From the IMG/VR virus record IMGVR_UViG_3300046009_009705, positions 1 to 21,805 of that record: DNA of 21,805 nt, one strand, 5' to 3'. A program made the position numbers and the translations under genes. Below are positions 5,710 to 11,797 of the stretch, one piece after another; the stretch's first letter is position 1; every line of letters starts with the position of its first letter. The notes below the pieces were generated by a model. That model did not search any database and was not told where the DNA came from. It saw only the letters and a list, made by a program, of their open reading frames with translations. This stretch comes from a virus.

Positions 5710-5739
5710 ATTATAACTTATTTTAGTCTAAAAGTAAAG
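5710..5739 (-). promoter_or_regulatory. Early-type promoter of gp33-gp59
   Basis: On the minus strand, TTTACT (5733-5738) and TATAAT (5710-5715) are separated by 17 bp. The -35 region begins 2 bases after the stop codon of the cell-wall hydrolase gene, and the promoter reads into gp33. Confidence 0.75.
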
Positions 5740-5741
5740 CG

Positions 5742-6227
5742 TCACGCCCGTTCTCTATAAAACCCATGTTGCCCGACTTTAGTCACTAAGGCAATTCTCA
5801 TTTGTTTGACGTATTTAAGTTCGTTATCTTTAAAGAAAAACAACGAGCCTTTTGATACATCTCTAAGTTCATGATTATAAATCATTCTGGCTAGGTAATA
5901 ACTGTCAAATCTTTCTTTTCCCGTTTTAGGGATAGGCGGTAAATTCATACATGCCCATGAGAATTGACAAATTAGCCTTCCATGTTTATGTCCCTTTTGG
6001 TGAACCACTTCACATACAGTTTTTGGAAAGGATTTATGACGTAACCGGTTCATTACCACTTGACCGACTAGGACTTTACCTACCAATGGTTCGGAACGAG
6101 ATTCTCTAAAGATCGCGTCCCCCAAGCAATTGATTTCTGATTCAAGAAATTTACTTTCTTCATGTTTAGCGTAGACTGCTGTAGTTGACGATAACACAAT
6201 TGCTGCTGATAATATTAGTTTTAACAC
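5742..6227 (-). CDS. Secreted SleB-type cell-wall hydrolase (probable endolysin)
   Basis: Cell_wall_hydro (SleB/CwlJ) enzymes cut peptidoglycan glycan strands. The 161-residue protein starts with a signal peptide (residues 1-20: LILSAAIVLSSTTAVYA with a likely cut after A20), so it should reach the periplasm through Sec. The catalytic domain follows: GDAIFRESRSEP (36-47) matches the 'EARGEP' site, with E42 the probable catalytic glutamate, then VLVGQVVMNRL (52-62), FPKTVCEVV (67-75) and CQFSW (87-91). The start is GTG at 6225-6227 with AGGA upstream; no ATG fits. A 9-bp hairpin lies in the leader. No holin is seen beside it; the one-pass membrane protein at 14616-14828 is distant. Codon use is like the neighbours. 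Confidence 0.85.
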   Translation of the reverse strand: MLKLILSAAIVLSSTTAVYAKHEESKFLESEINCLGDAIFRESRSEPLVGKVLVGQVVMNRLRHKSFPKTVCEVVHQKGHKHGRLICQFSWACMNLPPIPKTGKERFDSYYLARMIYNHELRDVSKGSLFFFKDNELKYVKQMRIALVTKVGQHGFYRERA

Positions 6228-6248
6228 AATTATTTTTCCTATTAGTTC

Positions 6249-6280
6249 AGAGTAAGCCGTACAACAATTAAGCTTACTCT
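6249..6280 (-). promoter_or_regulatory. Leader hairpin upstream of the cell-wall hydrolase
   Basis: AGAGTAAGC (6249-6257) pairs perfectly with GCTTACTCT (6272-6280) around a 14-nt loop. It starts 21 nt before the GTG start codon. No T-run follows on the minus strand, so it is not a normal intrinsic terminator. It may be an RNA stability or translation-control element, or attenuate read-through from the exonuclease gene. Confidence 0.5.
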
Positions 6281-6334
6281 TTACCCAAATCAGTATATAA
6301 TGTTCTTACTGGTAATTTGGATTTGGTTATTTTC

Positions 6335-6988
6335 TCATTGACCAGTTGCTTTCCTAAAATCATCCCGACATTGTTTAGCGGATAACAACCAATTTTTAAC
6401 AGGTTCCACGAATACTTGTGGATTCTCATCATCAACCGATATTAAAATAACAATTTGGTTTGCCGATAAGCCTGTTCTTTCTCTAAATGCTAAACTGTAA
6501 AAAGCCGCTTGTTGAAAATAGTTTGTGATCCATTCTTTACGTTTCAATTTCCCTGACGTTTTAAAATCAATTACTGATAAGACGCCATTATAGTCTGCTA
6601 TACAATCAGCAGTACCCGCTACCTCTAACAAATCAGAATATAATCTGAGTTCATTACCGTGAATATTATCAATAGAATCTAGTAGAGGTTTCATAGATCT
6701 CCATGAATCTAAATCAAAATCTGACGGCGTTATCTCTTTATTGTTGAGATAGTCCTCACATAAAGAATGGATTCGTGTGCCCCGATTAGAAGCACGTGCG
6801 GATATTTTATCAGCTTCAGCATGTCCTACCTTATTCCTCCATTCGTTAATAGCACCCTTGGAAGCATGAGATGTCACCGAAGTCACTGAAGGATAACGTT
6901 TACCCTCCGGTGTTTGGTACCATCTTGAGCCGTTAACGTTAACCCGTGTCAACTGCGTTATTTCAGGATGTGCTATATGTGTTTTCAA
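6335..6988 (-). CDS. PD-(D/E)XK exonuclease (Cas4/MGME1-like)
   Basis: Proteins of this group are ssDNA or recombination exonucleases used in phage DNA processing. The 217-residue protein shows GTRIHSLCEDYL (residues 70-81, conserved histidine 74), then LLEVAGTADCIADYNG (120-135) with D128, the metal site IDFKTS (140-145; D141, K143) and a glutamine motif NYFQQAAFY (156-164), in the usual order for the PD-(D/E)XK fold. The N-terminal RWYQTPEGKRYPSVTSV is typical of phage copies. Translation most likely begins at a TTG (6986-6988) that overlaps the upstream stop (ATTGA); no ATG occurs before the conserved region. It may work with gp32 and gp59 in recombination. No iron-sulfur cysteine cluster is seen, so it is not a classical Cas4. 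Confidence 0.85.
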   Translation of the reverse strand: MKTHIAHPEITQLTRVNVNGSRWYQTPEGKRYPSVTSVTSHASKGAINEWRNKVGHAEADKISARASNRGTRIHSLCEDYLNNKEITPSDFDLDSWRSMKPLLDSIDNIHGNELRLYSDLLEVAGTADCIADYNGVLSVIDFKTSGKLKRKEWITNYFQQAAFYSLAFRERTGLSANQIVILISVDDENPQVFVEPVKNWLLSAKQCRDDFRKATGQ

Positions 6989-7272
6989 TTTAACCTACTT
7001 TTGTCAAAAACTGCTTCAAAATTAACTGTCTTAATATCAATGACAGAATAAATAACGATTTCAGTTGCGATATCTTTAATATGAGAAAATGTCAAATAAA
7101 GTTTTCGTAAGGCGTTAATCAATGCGTCTTCATCTTCAGATAAAAACTCTTCATTGCCTTGATACGTTATCTTATCATTTTTCATAATTTCTTGAATAAC
7201 AAAATCCTTATCACAACCAGGAATATCATTATTATAATATATTGACATGACAAAGTAAAGCGGTTTTTCCAT
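6985..7272 (-). CDS. Hypothetical protein (95 aa) with an embedded promoter
   Basis: A 95-residue acidic protein of unknown function with beta-like edges (KPLYFVMSIYYNND) and a central helix (EDEDALINALRKLYLTF). Its stop overlaps the TTG start of the exonuclease, so the two are coupled. Codons 5-14 contain a complete copy of the early promoter motif (see 7231-7260). If that promoter is used, its transcript lacks the first ATG and could start only at Met30 or serve just the exonuclease. The start at 7272 has a weak Shine-Dalgarno (AAAGGGAT). The full-length reading is preferred because the frame is open and protein-like throughout. Confidence 0.65.
   Translation of the reverse strand: MEKPLYFVMSIYYNNDIPGCDKDFVIQEIMKNDKITYQGNEEFLSEDEDALINALRKLYLTFSHIKDIATEIVIYSVIDIKTVNFEAVFDKSRLN
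7231..7260 (-). promoter_or_regulatory. Early-type promoter inside a coding region
   Basis: On the minus strand, TTTACT (7254-7259, in GCTTTACTTTG) and TATAAT (7231-7236) are separated by exactly 17 bp, matching the family consensus at every key base. It lies within the first codons of the 95-aa gene and would read into the exonuclease gene. Confidence 0.55.
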
Positions 7273-7288
7273 AATATATAATCCCTTT

Positions 7289-7534
7289 TTATAGTTTAGC
7301 TGTTCTGTCTAAACATGAACCTGCGGTTCTGGAATGAATCTTATTCAATACTTCTTTGAATCCACCATCTACCTTTCGAGTAGCATCAAGTCGGGTTGGA
7401 TCAATAACTTTTGGCGTTCCAATAACAACATCCAGTTCAGGGTGCTCAAGTTTGTATGCGTCTAATTTGCTGATAGACATAAACACTTCAATTGTTTCAG
7501 CAGTTTCTTTGTTCTTAAAAGTATAGAACGGCAT
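7289..7534 (-). CDS. FmdB-like small phage protein without zinc cysteines
   Basis: An 81-residue protein beginning MPFYTFKNKETAETIEVFM, in the manner of FmdB/zinc-ribbon small proteins ('MPxYxFxCxxxGxxxExFMSIS'), but the cysteines that would bind zinc are absent at the expected places. The C-terminal half KVDGGFKEVLNKIHSRTAG is a signature seen in many T4-like marine phage proteins of this type. It starts 1 nt after the stop of the repeat-bearing gene upstream and has little Shine-Dalgarno, so it is probably coupled to it. Function unknown. Confidence 0.75.
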   Translation of the reverse strand: MPFYTFKNKETAETIEVFMSISKLDAYKLEHPELDVVIGTPKVIDPTRLDATRKVDGGFKEVLNKIHSRTAGSCLDRTAKL

Positions 7535-7535
7535 A

Positions 7536-8123
7536 TTAAATTTCAGTTAAGTAAAAAGCAAACGCGCCGTCTTTAACACGTTTTGCCGACCGATTTTTCT
7601 TCACGAAATCAATGACCCATGCTTTATCATCATCTACTCTAGAAGCAGACCACCATTCACCAATACCGAATGAATCTTTAGCCTGCATATAAACCTTTGA
7701 AATAATATTTTTATCAGGTAACACGTTACCGGTAGAATCTGCCCAGTCATAAGCCGTTTGCCAATTTAGTAAGCCGTTAGAAACGGTCACACCAAATAGT
7801 TTATCGTCTAATCTGATTTGAAATTTATGGCTTGGAATTTCAACGACTTCAGGCGTTTCAGATACAACTGGTTCTTCAATAACAACAACTTCTTCTACAA
7901 CAATTTGTTCCGGTTCAATAGTTTCAACTTGAACCTCTTCAACAACAACTTCTTCTACAACAATTTGTTCCGGTTCAATAGTTTCAACTTGAACCTCTTC
8001 AACAACAACTTCTTCAACCGGTGCTACCGTTTCTGTTGCTGGTGTTGTAATTTCAACTGCATCATCAACAGTAGTAATATCAACGATTGCGTTTTGTACA
8101 CTTTTTTTAGATGGTCTTTTCAT
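7536..8123 (-). CDS. Lcl/DUF1566-like protein with acidic tandem repeats
   Basis: A 195-residue protein in three parts: a short N-terminus with basic start (MKRPSKKS), a valine/glutamate-rich segment (residues 34-95) with two identical 20-residue repeats (EEVVVEEVQVETIEPEQIVV, 37-56 and 57-76) plus a partial third, and a C-terminal globular domain (about 98-195) with GEWWSASRVDDDKAWVIDF. The last part matches the Lcl C-terminal/DUF1566 pattern (WxSS ... AWxxxF), a C-type-lectin-related fold found in secreted and phage surface proteins. No signal peptide is seen, so it may be part of the virion or an internal protein. The repeat is encoded by a perfect 60-bp DNA repeat. The ATG has AAGGA upstream, and the promoter at 8163-8192 serves it. 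Confidence 0.75.
   Translation of the reverse strand: MKRPSKKSVQNAIVDITTVDDAVEITTPATETVAPVEEVVVEEVQVETIEPEQIVVEEVVVEEVQVETIEPEQIVVEEVVVIEEPVVSETPEVVEIPSHKFQIRLDDKLFGVTVSNGLLNWQTAYDWADSTGNVLPDKNIISKVYMQAKDSFGIGEWWSASRVDDDKAWVIDFVKKNRSAKRVKDGAFAFYLTEI
7881..8015. repeat. Perfect 60-bp tandem repeat (2.25 copies)
   Basis: Units 7881-7940 and 7941-8000 are identical, and 8001-8015 repeats the first 15 bases again. The period is a multiple of three and encodes the 20-residue acidic repeat. Base identity with no silent changes indicates recent expansion. Confidence 0.95.
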
Positions 8124-8162
8124 TTTGTTTCCTTTTTAACGTAATTCAATTTTATATAGGCA

Positions 8163-8192
8163 ATTATAAACTATAATATGTCAAAAGTAAAG
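8163..8192 (-). promoter_or_regulatory. Early-type promoter
   Basis: On the minus strand, TTTACT (8186-8191) and TATAAT (8163-8168) are separated by 17 bp. It reads into the Lcl-domain gene at 8123. The T-run of the small hairpin at 8194-8210 runs straight into the -35 region. Confidence 0.75.
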
Positions 8193-8193
8193 T

Positions 8194-8210
8194 AAAAAAG
8201 CGCTGGCTTT
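8194..8210 (-). terminator. Short hairpin with T-run after the acetyltransferase gene
   Basis: AAAGC (8197-8201) and GCTTT (8206-8210) form a 5-bp stem with a 4-nt loop, followed on the minus strand by six Ts. It begins 6 bases beyond the stop at 8216. The stem is weak, so termination may be partial. Confidence 0.45.
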
Positions 8211-8215
8211 ATCAA

Positions 8216-8722
8216 TTAAATGGATTTGTACACCCTGTAATTTATTTCATTAAGACTTGCCATATGCGAGAAGTTGAGTTTTAATTTTTCAGCCACCCTA
8301 ACAGATGCTATATTTTTCTCATCAACATGGTAAAATATTTTCGGATAAAGTTTAAGAAACTCTCTACAAGCTTTATAGCCTATTCCTTTATTTCGATATT
8401 CATCTAGTATAACAATAGAACCTATCTTATACCAATTATCCCCGTCTAGTTTAAAGGTTTCTTTTTCAGAATCAATAAATGATTTTTTGGGAAAACTTAA
8501 CCCTACAGGAATTCCATCTTGATAAATAACCATCATTTTCATTTCATGCGAATTAATTCTTCTATTTAATAATGTAGATTGTAATTTGTATTCCAATACA
8601 TTATCTGGAATATATCTTATTCTATCGAACCAATCCCTACCGGTAAACTCTGACTCAAACATACTTCTATAAATCGGTAAAAATCGTGAATCATAATCAT
8701 ATGTAAACTCAATTGTTACCAT
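8216..8722 (-). CDS. GNAT-family N-acetyltransferase
   Basis: GNAT enzymes move an acetyl group from acetyl-CoA to an amine; the substrate here is unknown. The 168-residue protein has the acetyl-CoA motif A in SIVILDEYRNKGIGYKAC (residues 102-119, with R-x-x-G-x-G at 110-115) and the motif B-like IFYHVDEKNIASVRVAEKLKLNF (129-151). The start is the ATG at 8720-8722, which has GAGGTG 5 nt upstream. The frame is open for 43 codons further, but those would overlap the GIY-YIG gene by about 100 nt and have no ribosome-binding site. It follows the GIY-YIG gene and ends before a weak terminator. Phage GNATs of this kind may modify host proteins or small molecules. Confidence 0.8.
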   Translation of the reverse strand: MVTIEFTYDYDSRFLPIYRSMFESEFTGRDWFDRIRYIPDNVLEYKLQSTLLNRRINSHEMKMMVIYQDGIPVGLSFPKKSFIDSEKETFKLDGDNWYKIGSIVILDEYRNKGIGYKACREFLKLYPKIFYHVDEKNIASVRVAEKLKLNFSHMASLNEINYRVYKSI

Positions 8723-8747
8723 ATACACCTCGTGTAGATTATGAATC

Positions 8748-9173
8748 CTACAATTTGATATGTGATTTAGATATTCGACATTGAATTTGCCCGTTATACC
8801 ATAAATCAGGATGCTCAAGTACCTCATGTTGAAATTGCAACTTTGCTTCAAGGTAACTCATCATTCCTTTTGTTTTAATCAAATGTAGGATTTCCCTTTT
8901 AAAATTATCTTTCCCTAACAGTTCAACATCATTTTTCAATTCTATAGAACTGGAATAATAATCTTTCCAATCTGATTCACTGGTTTTTTTGACTCTTTTC
9001 TTTTTCTTTTCGCCACTTTTTAGGGTGACAGTTTTCATAGATGAAGTAAAAGAGTAAAATTGTTTTTTCCCGATATAGCGCCGCCCGTTAGTCAAGTTCG
9101 TTATCAAATATACGAATCCAATTGCATCGCCGATGTTTTCAGAAATGAATTCCTTTTCATTGTAATGCCACAT
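8748..9173 (-). CDS. GIY-YIG nuclease-like protein (Seg-like family)
   Basis: A 141-residue protein with a GIY-YIG nuclease plan: GFVYLITNLTNG (residues 19-30, standing for GIY), RRYIGKKQF (31-39, YIG), a lysine-rich inserted loop (46-64), then SDWKDYYSSS (67-76) and LEAKLQFQHEVL (108-119) with E109 as the probable metal-binding glutamate. The end, YNGQIQCRISKSHI, is like that of stand-alone GIY-YIG proteins common in aquatic T4-like phages. No DNA-recognition repeat (NUMOD) is present, unlike the gene at 14979-15701. Whether it is a homing enzyme or a resident nuclease is unknown. Its ribosome-binding site lies in the loop of a perfect 10-bp hairpin. Confidence 0.8.
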   Translation of the reverse strand: MWHYNEKEFISENIGDAIGFVYLITNLTNGRRYIGKKQFYSFTSSMKTVTLKSGEKKKKRVKKTSESDWKDYYSSSIELKNDVELLGKDNFKREILHLIKTKGMMSYLEAKLQFQHEVLEHPDLWYNGQIQCRISKSHIKL

Positions 9174-9201
9174 AATATATTATCTCCTCAAATAATATAT
9201 T
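9174..9201 (-). promoter_or_regulatory. A/T-only hairpin presenting the Shine-Dalgarno in its loop
   Basis: AATATATTAT (9174-9183) and ATAATATATT (9192-9201) are perfect inverted repeats, and the 8-nt loop reads TTGAGGAG on the mRNA. The stem ends exactly at the AUG of the GIY-YIG gene. Such a weak A-U hairpin could tune translation by temperature or by a bound factor; the effect is inferred. Confidence 0.55.
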
Positions 9202-9224
9202 TAGTGGTGCTGAATTTTTGGTGT

Positions 9225-9250
9225 AAAAAAGCCGGCAATTACGCCGGCTT
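9225..9250 (-). terminator. Rho-independent terminator
   Basis: GCCGGC (9231-9236) and GCCGGC (9243-9248) pair around AATTAC, with A-T extension and a minus-strand T-run (9225-9230). It ends the transcript from the gene at 9263-9604. Confidence 0.85.
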
Positions 9251-9262
9251 CAAATTAACCCT

Positions 9263-9604
9263 TTATTGCGCGAACGAATAATTTTCGTTTAAAGCTGATT
9301 CCATAACAGACATTTTAAAGTCTTCAAACCCTAATCTTTCGTAACCTTCTTCAAGAGCTTTTTTATCTTTAGCTTTCATGTCCCAATAATAGTCAACTTG
9401 TTTAGAATTAAATTTTGCGTATATTAATCTAGTTATAATAGCTTCTTTTCCGCCGGCTTCACCCATAGTTTTTGCTGTGGCTTGTACTCTGCTCATAGAG
9501 TTATTATTACGCAATAAAGTTTCAGTATCAGCCTTTTTCCAAGACTTATATGCTTTATGGATTTGTTTCAATTCTCTCATATCTGGTGTAAATTCTTTAG
9601 TCAT
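9263..9604 (-). CDS. Hypothetical protein (113 aa) with a possible C-terminal capsid tag
   Basis: A 113-residue basic, helical protein of unknown family. It has SRVQATAKTMGEAGGKEA in the middle and ends GFEDFKMSVMESALNENYSFAQ. This end has an aromatic-x-D-F-K helix followed by LNE, which is like the capsid-targeting and prohead-protease segments seen elsewhere in the window (compare YKDFKVLNE at the end of the gene at 18296). The similarity is weaker here and may be chance. It stands alone between its own promoter (9653-9682) and terminator (9225-9250), with AAGGA before the ATG. Confidence 0.7.
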   Translation of the reverse strand: MTKEFTPDMRELKQIHKAYKSWKKADTETLLRNNNSMSRVQATAKTMGEAGGKEAIITRLIYAKFNSKQVDYYWDMKAKDKKALEEGYERLGFEDFKMSVMESALNENYSFAQ

Positions 9605-9652
9605 TTTGTGTTCCTTTTTTTAAAATATAGTAATAACTATTTAGTTAAAATC

Positions 9653-9682
9653 ATTATACTATAAATTGTACCAAAAGTAAAG
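9653..9682 (-). promoter_or_regulatory. Early-type promoter overlapping an upstream terminator
   Basis: On the minus strand, TTTACT (9676-9681) and TATAAT (9653-9658) are separated by 17 bp. The -35 box is formed by the T-rich tail of the terminator hairpin at 9682-9707. Confidence 0.75.
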
Positions 9683-9714
9683 GGGCAAACTAATAAAAGT
9701 TCACCCCTTTTTTG
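9682..9714 (-). terminator. Terminator hairpin after the 57-aa gene
   Basis: GGGGCAAACT (9682-9691) and AGTTCACCCC (9698-9707) pair around a 6-nt loop, with two mismatches in the middle. A T-rich tail follows on both strands. It begins 9 bases beyond the stop of the gene at 9716. Confidence 0.65.
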
Positions 9715-9715
9715 A

Positions 9716-9889
9716 TTATGGCTTAGTCATATGCGCAACCCTATTTCGAATTTTATTCTTATCTTTAGGTCGTTGGCTCTTATCATATAGAGCGGCAAGT
9801 TGTGTTAGATTTAATAACTTAAGACGAGGTTTCCCGTTTTTAGTTAATAATGGATTCGCTTTTCTGCTACCTTTGCTTACTGCTGCCAT
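9716..9889 (-). CDS. Small basic phage protein (57 aa)
   Basis: A 57-residue, strongly basic protein beginning MAAVSKGSRKANPLLTKNGK, with the end KNKIRNRVAHMTKP. The ATG at 9887-9889 has GGAG at good spacing (TAGGAGTACATT). It lies in the run of small genes between the terminator at 9682-9714 and the nrd genes. The basic charge and 'LTQLAALYDKSQRPKDKNK' helix suggest nucleic-acid or ribosome contact, but no family is recognised. Its codons and reading frame are clean. Confidence 0.75.
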   Translation of the reverse strand: MAAVSKGSRKANPLLTKNGKPRLKLLNLTQLAALYDKSQRPKDKNKIRNRVAHMTKP

Positions 9890-9908
9890 AATGTACTCCT
9901 AATGTTAA

Positions 9909-10061
9909 TTAATCTTCAAATTCAAAATCATCATCGTCTTGTAATAACGGTGACCCGCAAACGGGACAAATCGCTATGTCGTTTAACGTTATTTCTTTTG
10001 TTTTAATACTTATTTTTCCGCTTGACTCGCAATGGTCACAGTCGAACTGTTTTGTTGTCAT
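9909..10061 (-). CDS. Zinc-ribbon mini-protein (50 aa)
   Basis: A 50-residue protein with two CxxC knuckles, CDHC (C8, C11) and CPVC (C32, C35), followed by an acidic tail (DDDDFEFED). This is a standard zinc-ribbon layout and probably binds one zinc ion. The acidic end recalls the tails of proteins that contact RNA polymerase or basic partners, but this is not evidence of function. It starts 26 nt downstream of NrdA and lies 19 nt upstream of the 57-aa gene, so it may be cotranscribed with nrdBA. Confidence 0.8.
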   Translation of the reverse strand: MTTKQFDCDHCESSGKISIKTKEITLNDIAICPVCGSPLLQDDDDFEFED

Positions 10062-10087
10062 CTAAATTCCTTTTTGTTTATTTACTA

Positions 10088-11797
10088 TTAACCATGGCAA
10101 GCCAAACAAGAATCTTTACTTGCAGAATTTACGCCGGTTTCACTTCTGATATAATATAAAGATTTAATGTATGGATCTTTGAACGCTAATTTGTGGACTT
10201 CACTAATATAACGTTCGTCTTCATCAGCCGAAAAGAATAAATTGATACTTTGTGCTTGGTCAATATACCGCTGACGCGCTGATGCCAATCTAATAATTTG
10301 TGTTTGATTAATCTCAAATGCTGTTTTAAACACTTCTTTTTCTTCAGCGCTTAACCAATCAACTTGCTGAACTGAGCCGCTATGTGCGATAATATCTTTT
10401 ACAGTTTCTTCAGAATACACATTGCGTTCTTTCATCACCCGTAATAATGAAGGATTAACTCTATCAATTTTACCCGCCGCCGTGTTTTGAACATAAGCGT
10501 TTTTGTATATAGGCTCGATGCCCTGAGATACAGCACCACAAATTAATGCCGAACTCAAATTAGGCGCTACCGCTAATCTATGGGTGTTTCGTACACCATA
10601 CCCTACGCACCATTCTGGTTCACCAAATACTTTAGCCATCCATTGTGTTGCGGCTAAGGATTCTTCGTCAAGATGTTTAAAGATTTCTATATTTTTATAA
10701 TAAGCATCCATAGATTCAAATGCAATCATATTATCTTGTAGATAAGTATGGAACCCTAATAAGCCTAAACCAAGTGCCCGACTTTTTTCAGCAAAAGCCA
10801 CTACCTTTTCCATTCCCTGTATGGTTTTACCGATTCTAATTAAATCTTGGTTAACGCAGTCAAGGAAAACAGTTGCGTCAAATACAGCCGATGTGTTTTT
10901 CCACTCATCGTATTTAGCCGCATTCATCGATGATAAAACACAAGAATATGTAATATCTTTATCTGAGAATAATGTAATTTCAGTACAAAGTTGAGATGCC
11001 TTTACGGTTAACCCCTTATCTTTATACATCTGAGGATTTTGTCTATTCGTCTTATCAACAAAAAAGAAATAACCCTTACCAGAAATCATTTTAAGTTTAA
11101 GCGCCTTTTGATAGCGGTCAAGCGCATCTTTATCGCCAGCATCTAGTCTTTCAATAAAGGCATCAGAAACTATCCAACCAATATTTGCATCATCTGGGTT
11201 TTTGCTAATGTAGTTGACTAATTCGAAAAAATCATCATGATCAATCTCAATATATCCTGCCCACGCGCCACGGCGCTGGCTACCTTGGGATATATCTCGT
11301 GAAACTTGAACGAAATCTTTAAAAACAGGCAATACACCAGATGCGCTCCCTTTCATTCCATTAATCTTTGACCCTCTCGGGCGAATATCACCAAGATAAC
11401 TTGATGTTCCAAATCCATTTTTGGATAATATGGCAACTTCTTTTTGTGAATTGTAAAAGTCGTAAACAGAATCTTGCACATAGTTACCGCTACAACTCAC
11501 AGGGCAACCAAAATCCATACCCATATTAGATAAAACCGGCGTTGACGCTGCTAACCAACCTTTCCAAAATAAGTTAAAGAATTTTGTTTCCCACTCATCA
11601 GGAGATGAAGTATATTTAGCCGCGTGTTTTGCTATTCTGGTATAAACACTTTGTAAATCAGGGTAATCTTTAGAAAGATAATTTTCTTTAAGCATCTGCC
11701 AAGAAGCAGTTGTTACCCAATCTGGTAATTTACCTTGTTCTTGTAACAGTTTGCGTTCTTCGCCTAATTGTTCATAAATTGAAATATCTTTTACCAT
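10088..11797 (-). CDS. nrdA: Ribonucleotide reductase large subunit, short form without ATP cone
   Basis: NrdA with NrdB reduces ribonucleotides to deoxyribonucleotides for phage DNA. The protein has 569 residues; E. coli and T4 forms have about 750. It starts near the catalytic domain and lacks the N-terminal ATP cone, so dATP feedback through that domain cannot operate. Redox cysteines are visible: PVSCSG (C102, E. coli C225 equivalent), SQLCTEI (C271 for the radical C439, E273 for E441), SCVLSS (C286, C462) and a C-terminal CLAC pair (C564, C567). YY at 548-549 match the radical-transfer tyrosines. The position of E. coli N437 holds Q269, a change worth testing. The ATG overlaps the nrdB stop by 7 nt, so synthesis is coupled. 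Confidence 0.92.
   Translation of the reverse strand: MVKDISIYEQLGEERKLLQEQGKLPDWVTTASWQMLKENYLSKDYPDLQSVYTRIAKHAAKYTSSPDEWETKFFNLFWKGWLAASTPVLSNMGMDFGCPVSCSGNYVQDSVYDFYNSQKEVAILSKNGFGTSSYLGDIRPRGSKINGMKGSASGVLPVFKDFVQVSRDISQGSQRRGAWAGYIEIDHDDFFELVNYISKNPDDANIGWIVSDAFIERLDAGDKDALDRYQKALKLKMISGKGYFFFVDKTNRQNPQMYKDKGLTVKASQLCTEITLFSDKDITYSCVLSSMNAAKYDEWKNTSAVFDATVFLDCVNQDLIRIGKTIQGMEKVVAFAEKSRALGLGLLGFHTYLQDNMIAFESMDAYYKNIEIFKHLDEESLAATQWMAKVFGEPEWCVGYGVRNTHRLAVAPNLSSALICGAVSQGIEPIYKNAYVQNTAAGKIDRVNPSLLRVMKERNVYSEETVKDIIAHSGSVQQVDWLSAEEKEVFKTAFEINQTQIIRLASARQRYIDQAQSINLFFSADEDERYISEVHKLAFKDPYIKSLYYIRSETGVNSASKDSCLACHG

Noticed and set aside
7881-8015. Regular 60-bp repeats considered as a CRISPR array
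   Set aside because: There are no unique spacers; the repeat is tandem, in frame and inside a protein gene.
7818-8144. Asparagine/phenylalanine-rich plus-strand frame
   Set aside because: It is the complement of the acidic repeat of the Lcl-domain gene and has no ribosome-binding site.
8723-8851. N-terminal extension of the acetyltransferase
   Set aside because: It overlaps the GIY-YIG gene by about 100 nt; GAGGTG before the ATG at 8722 marks the proper start.
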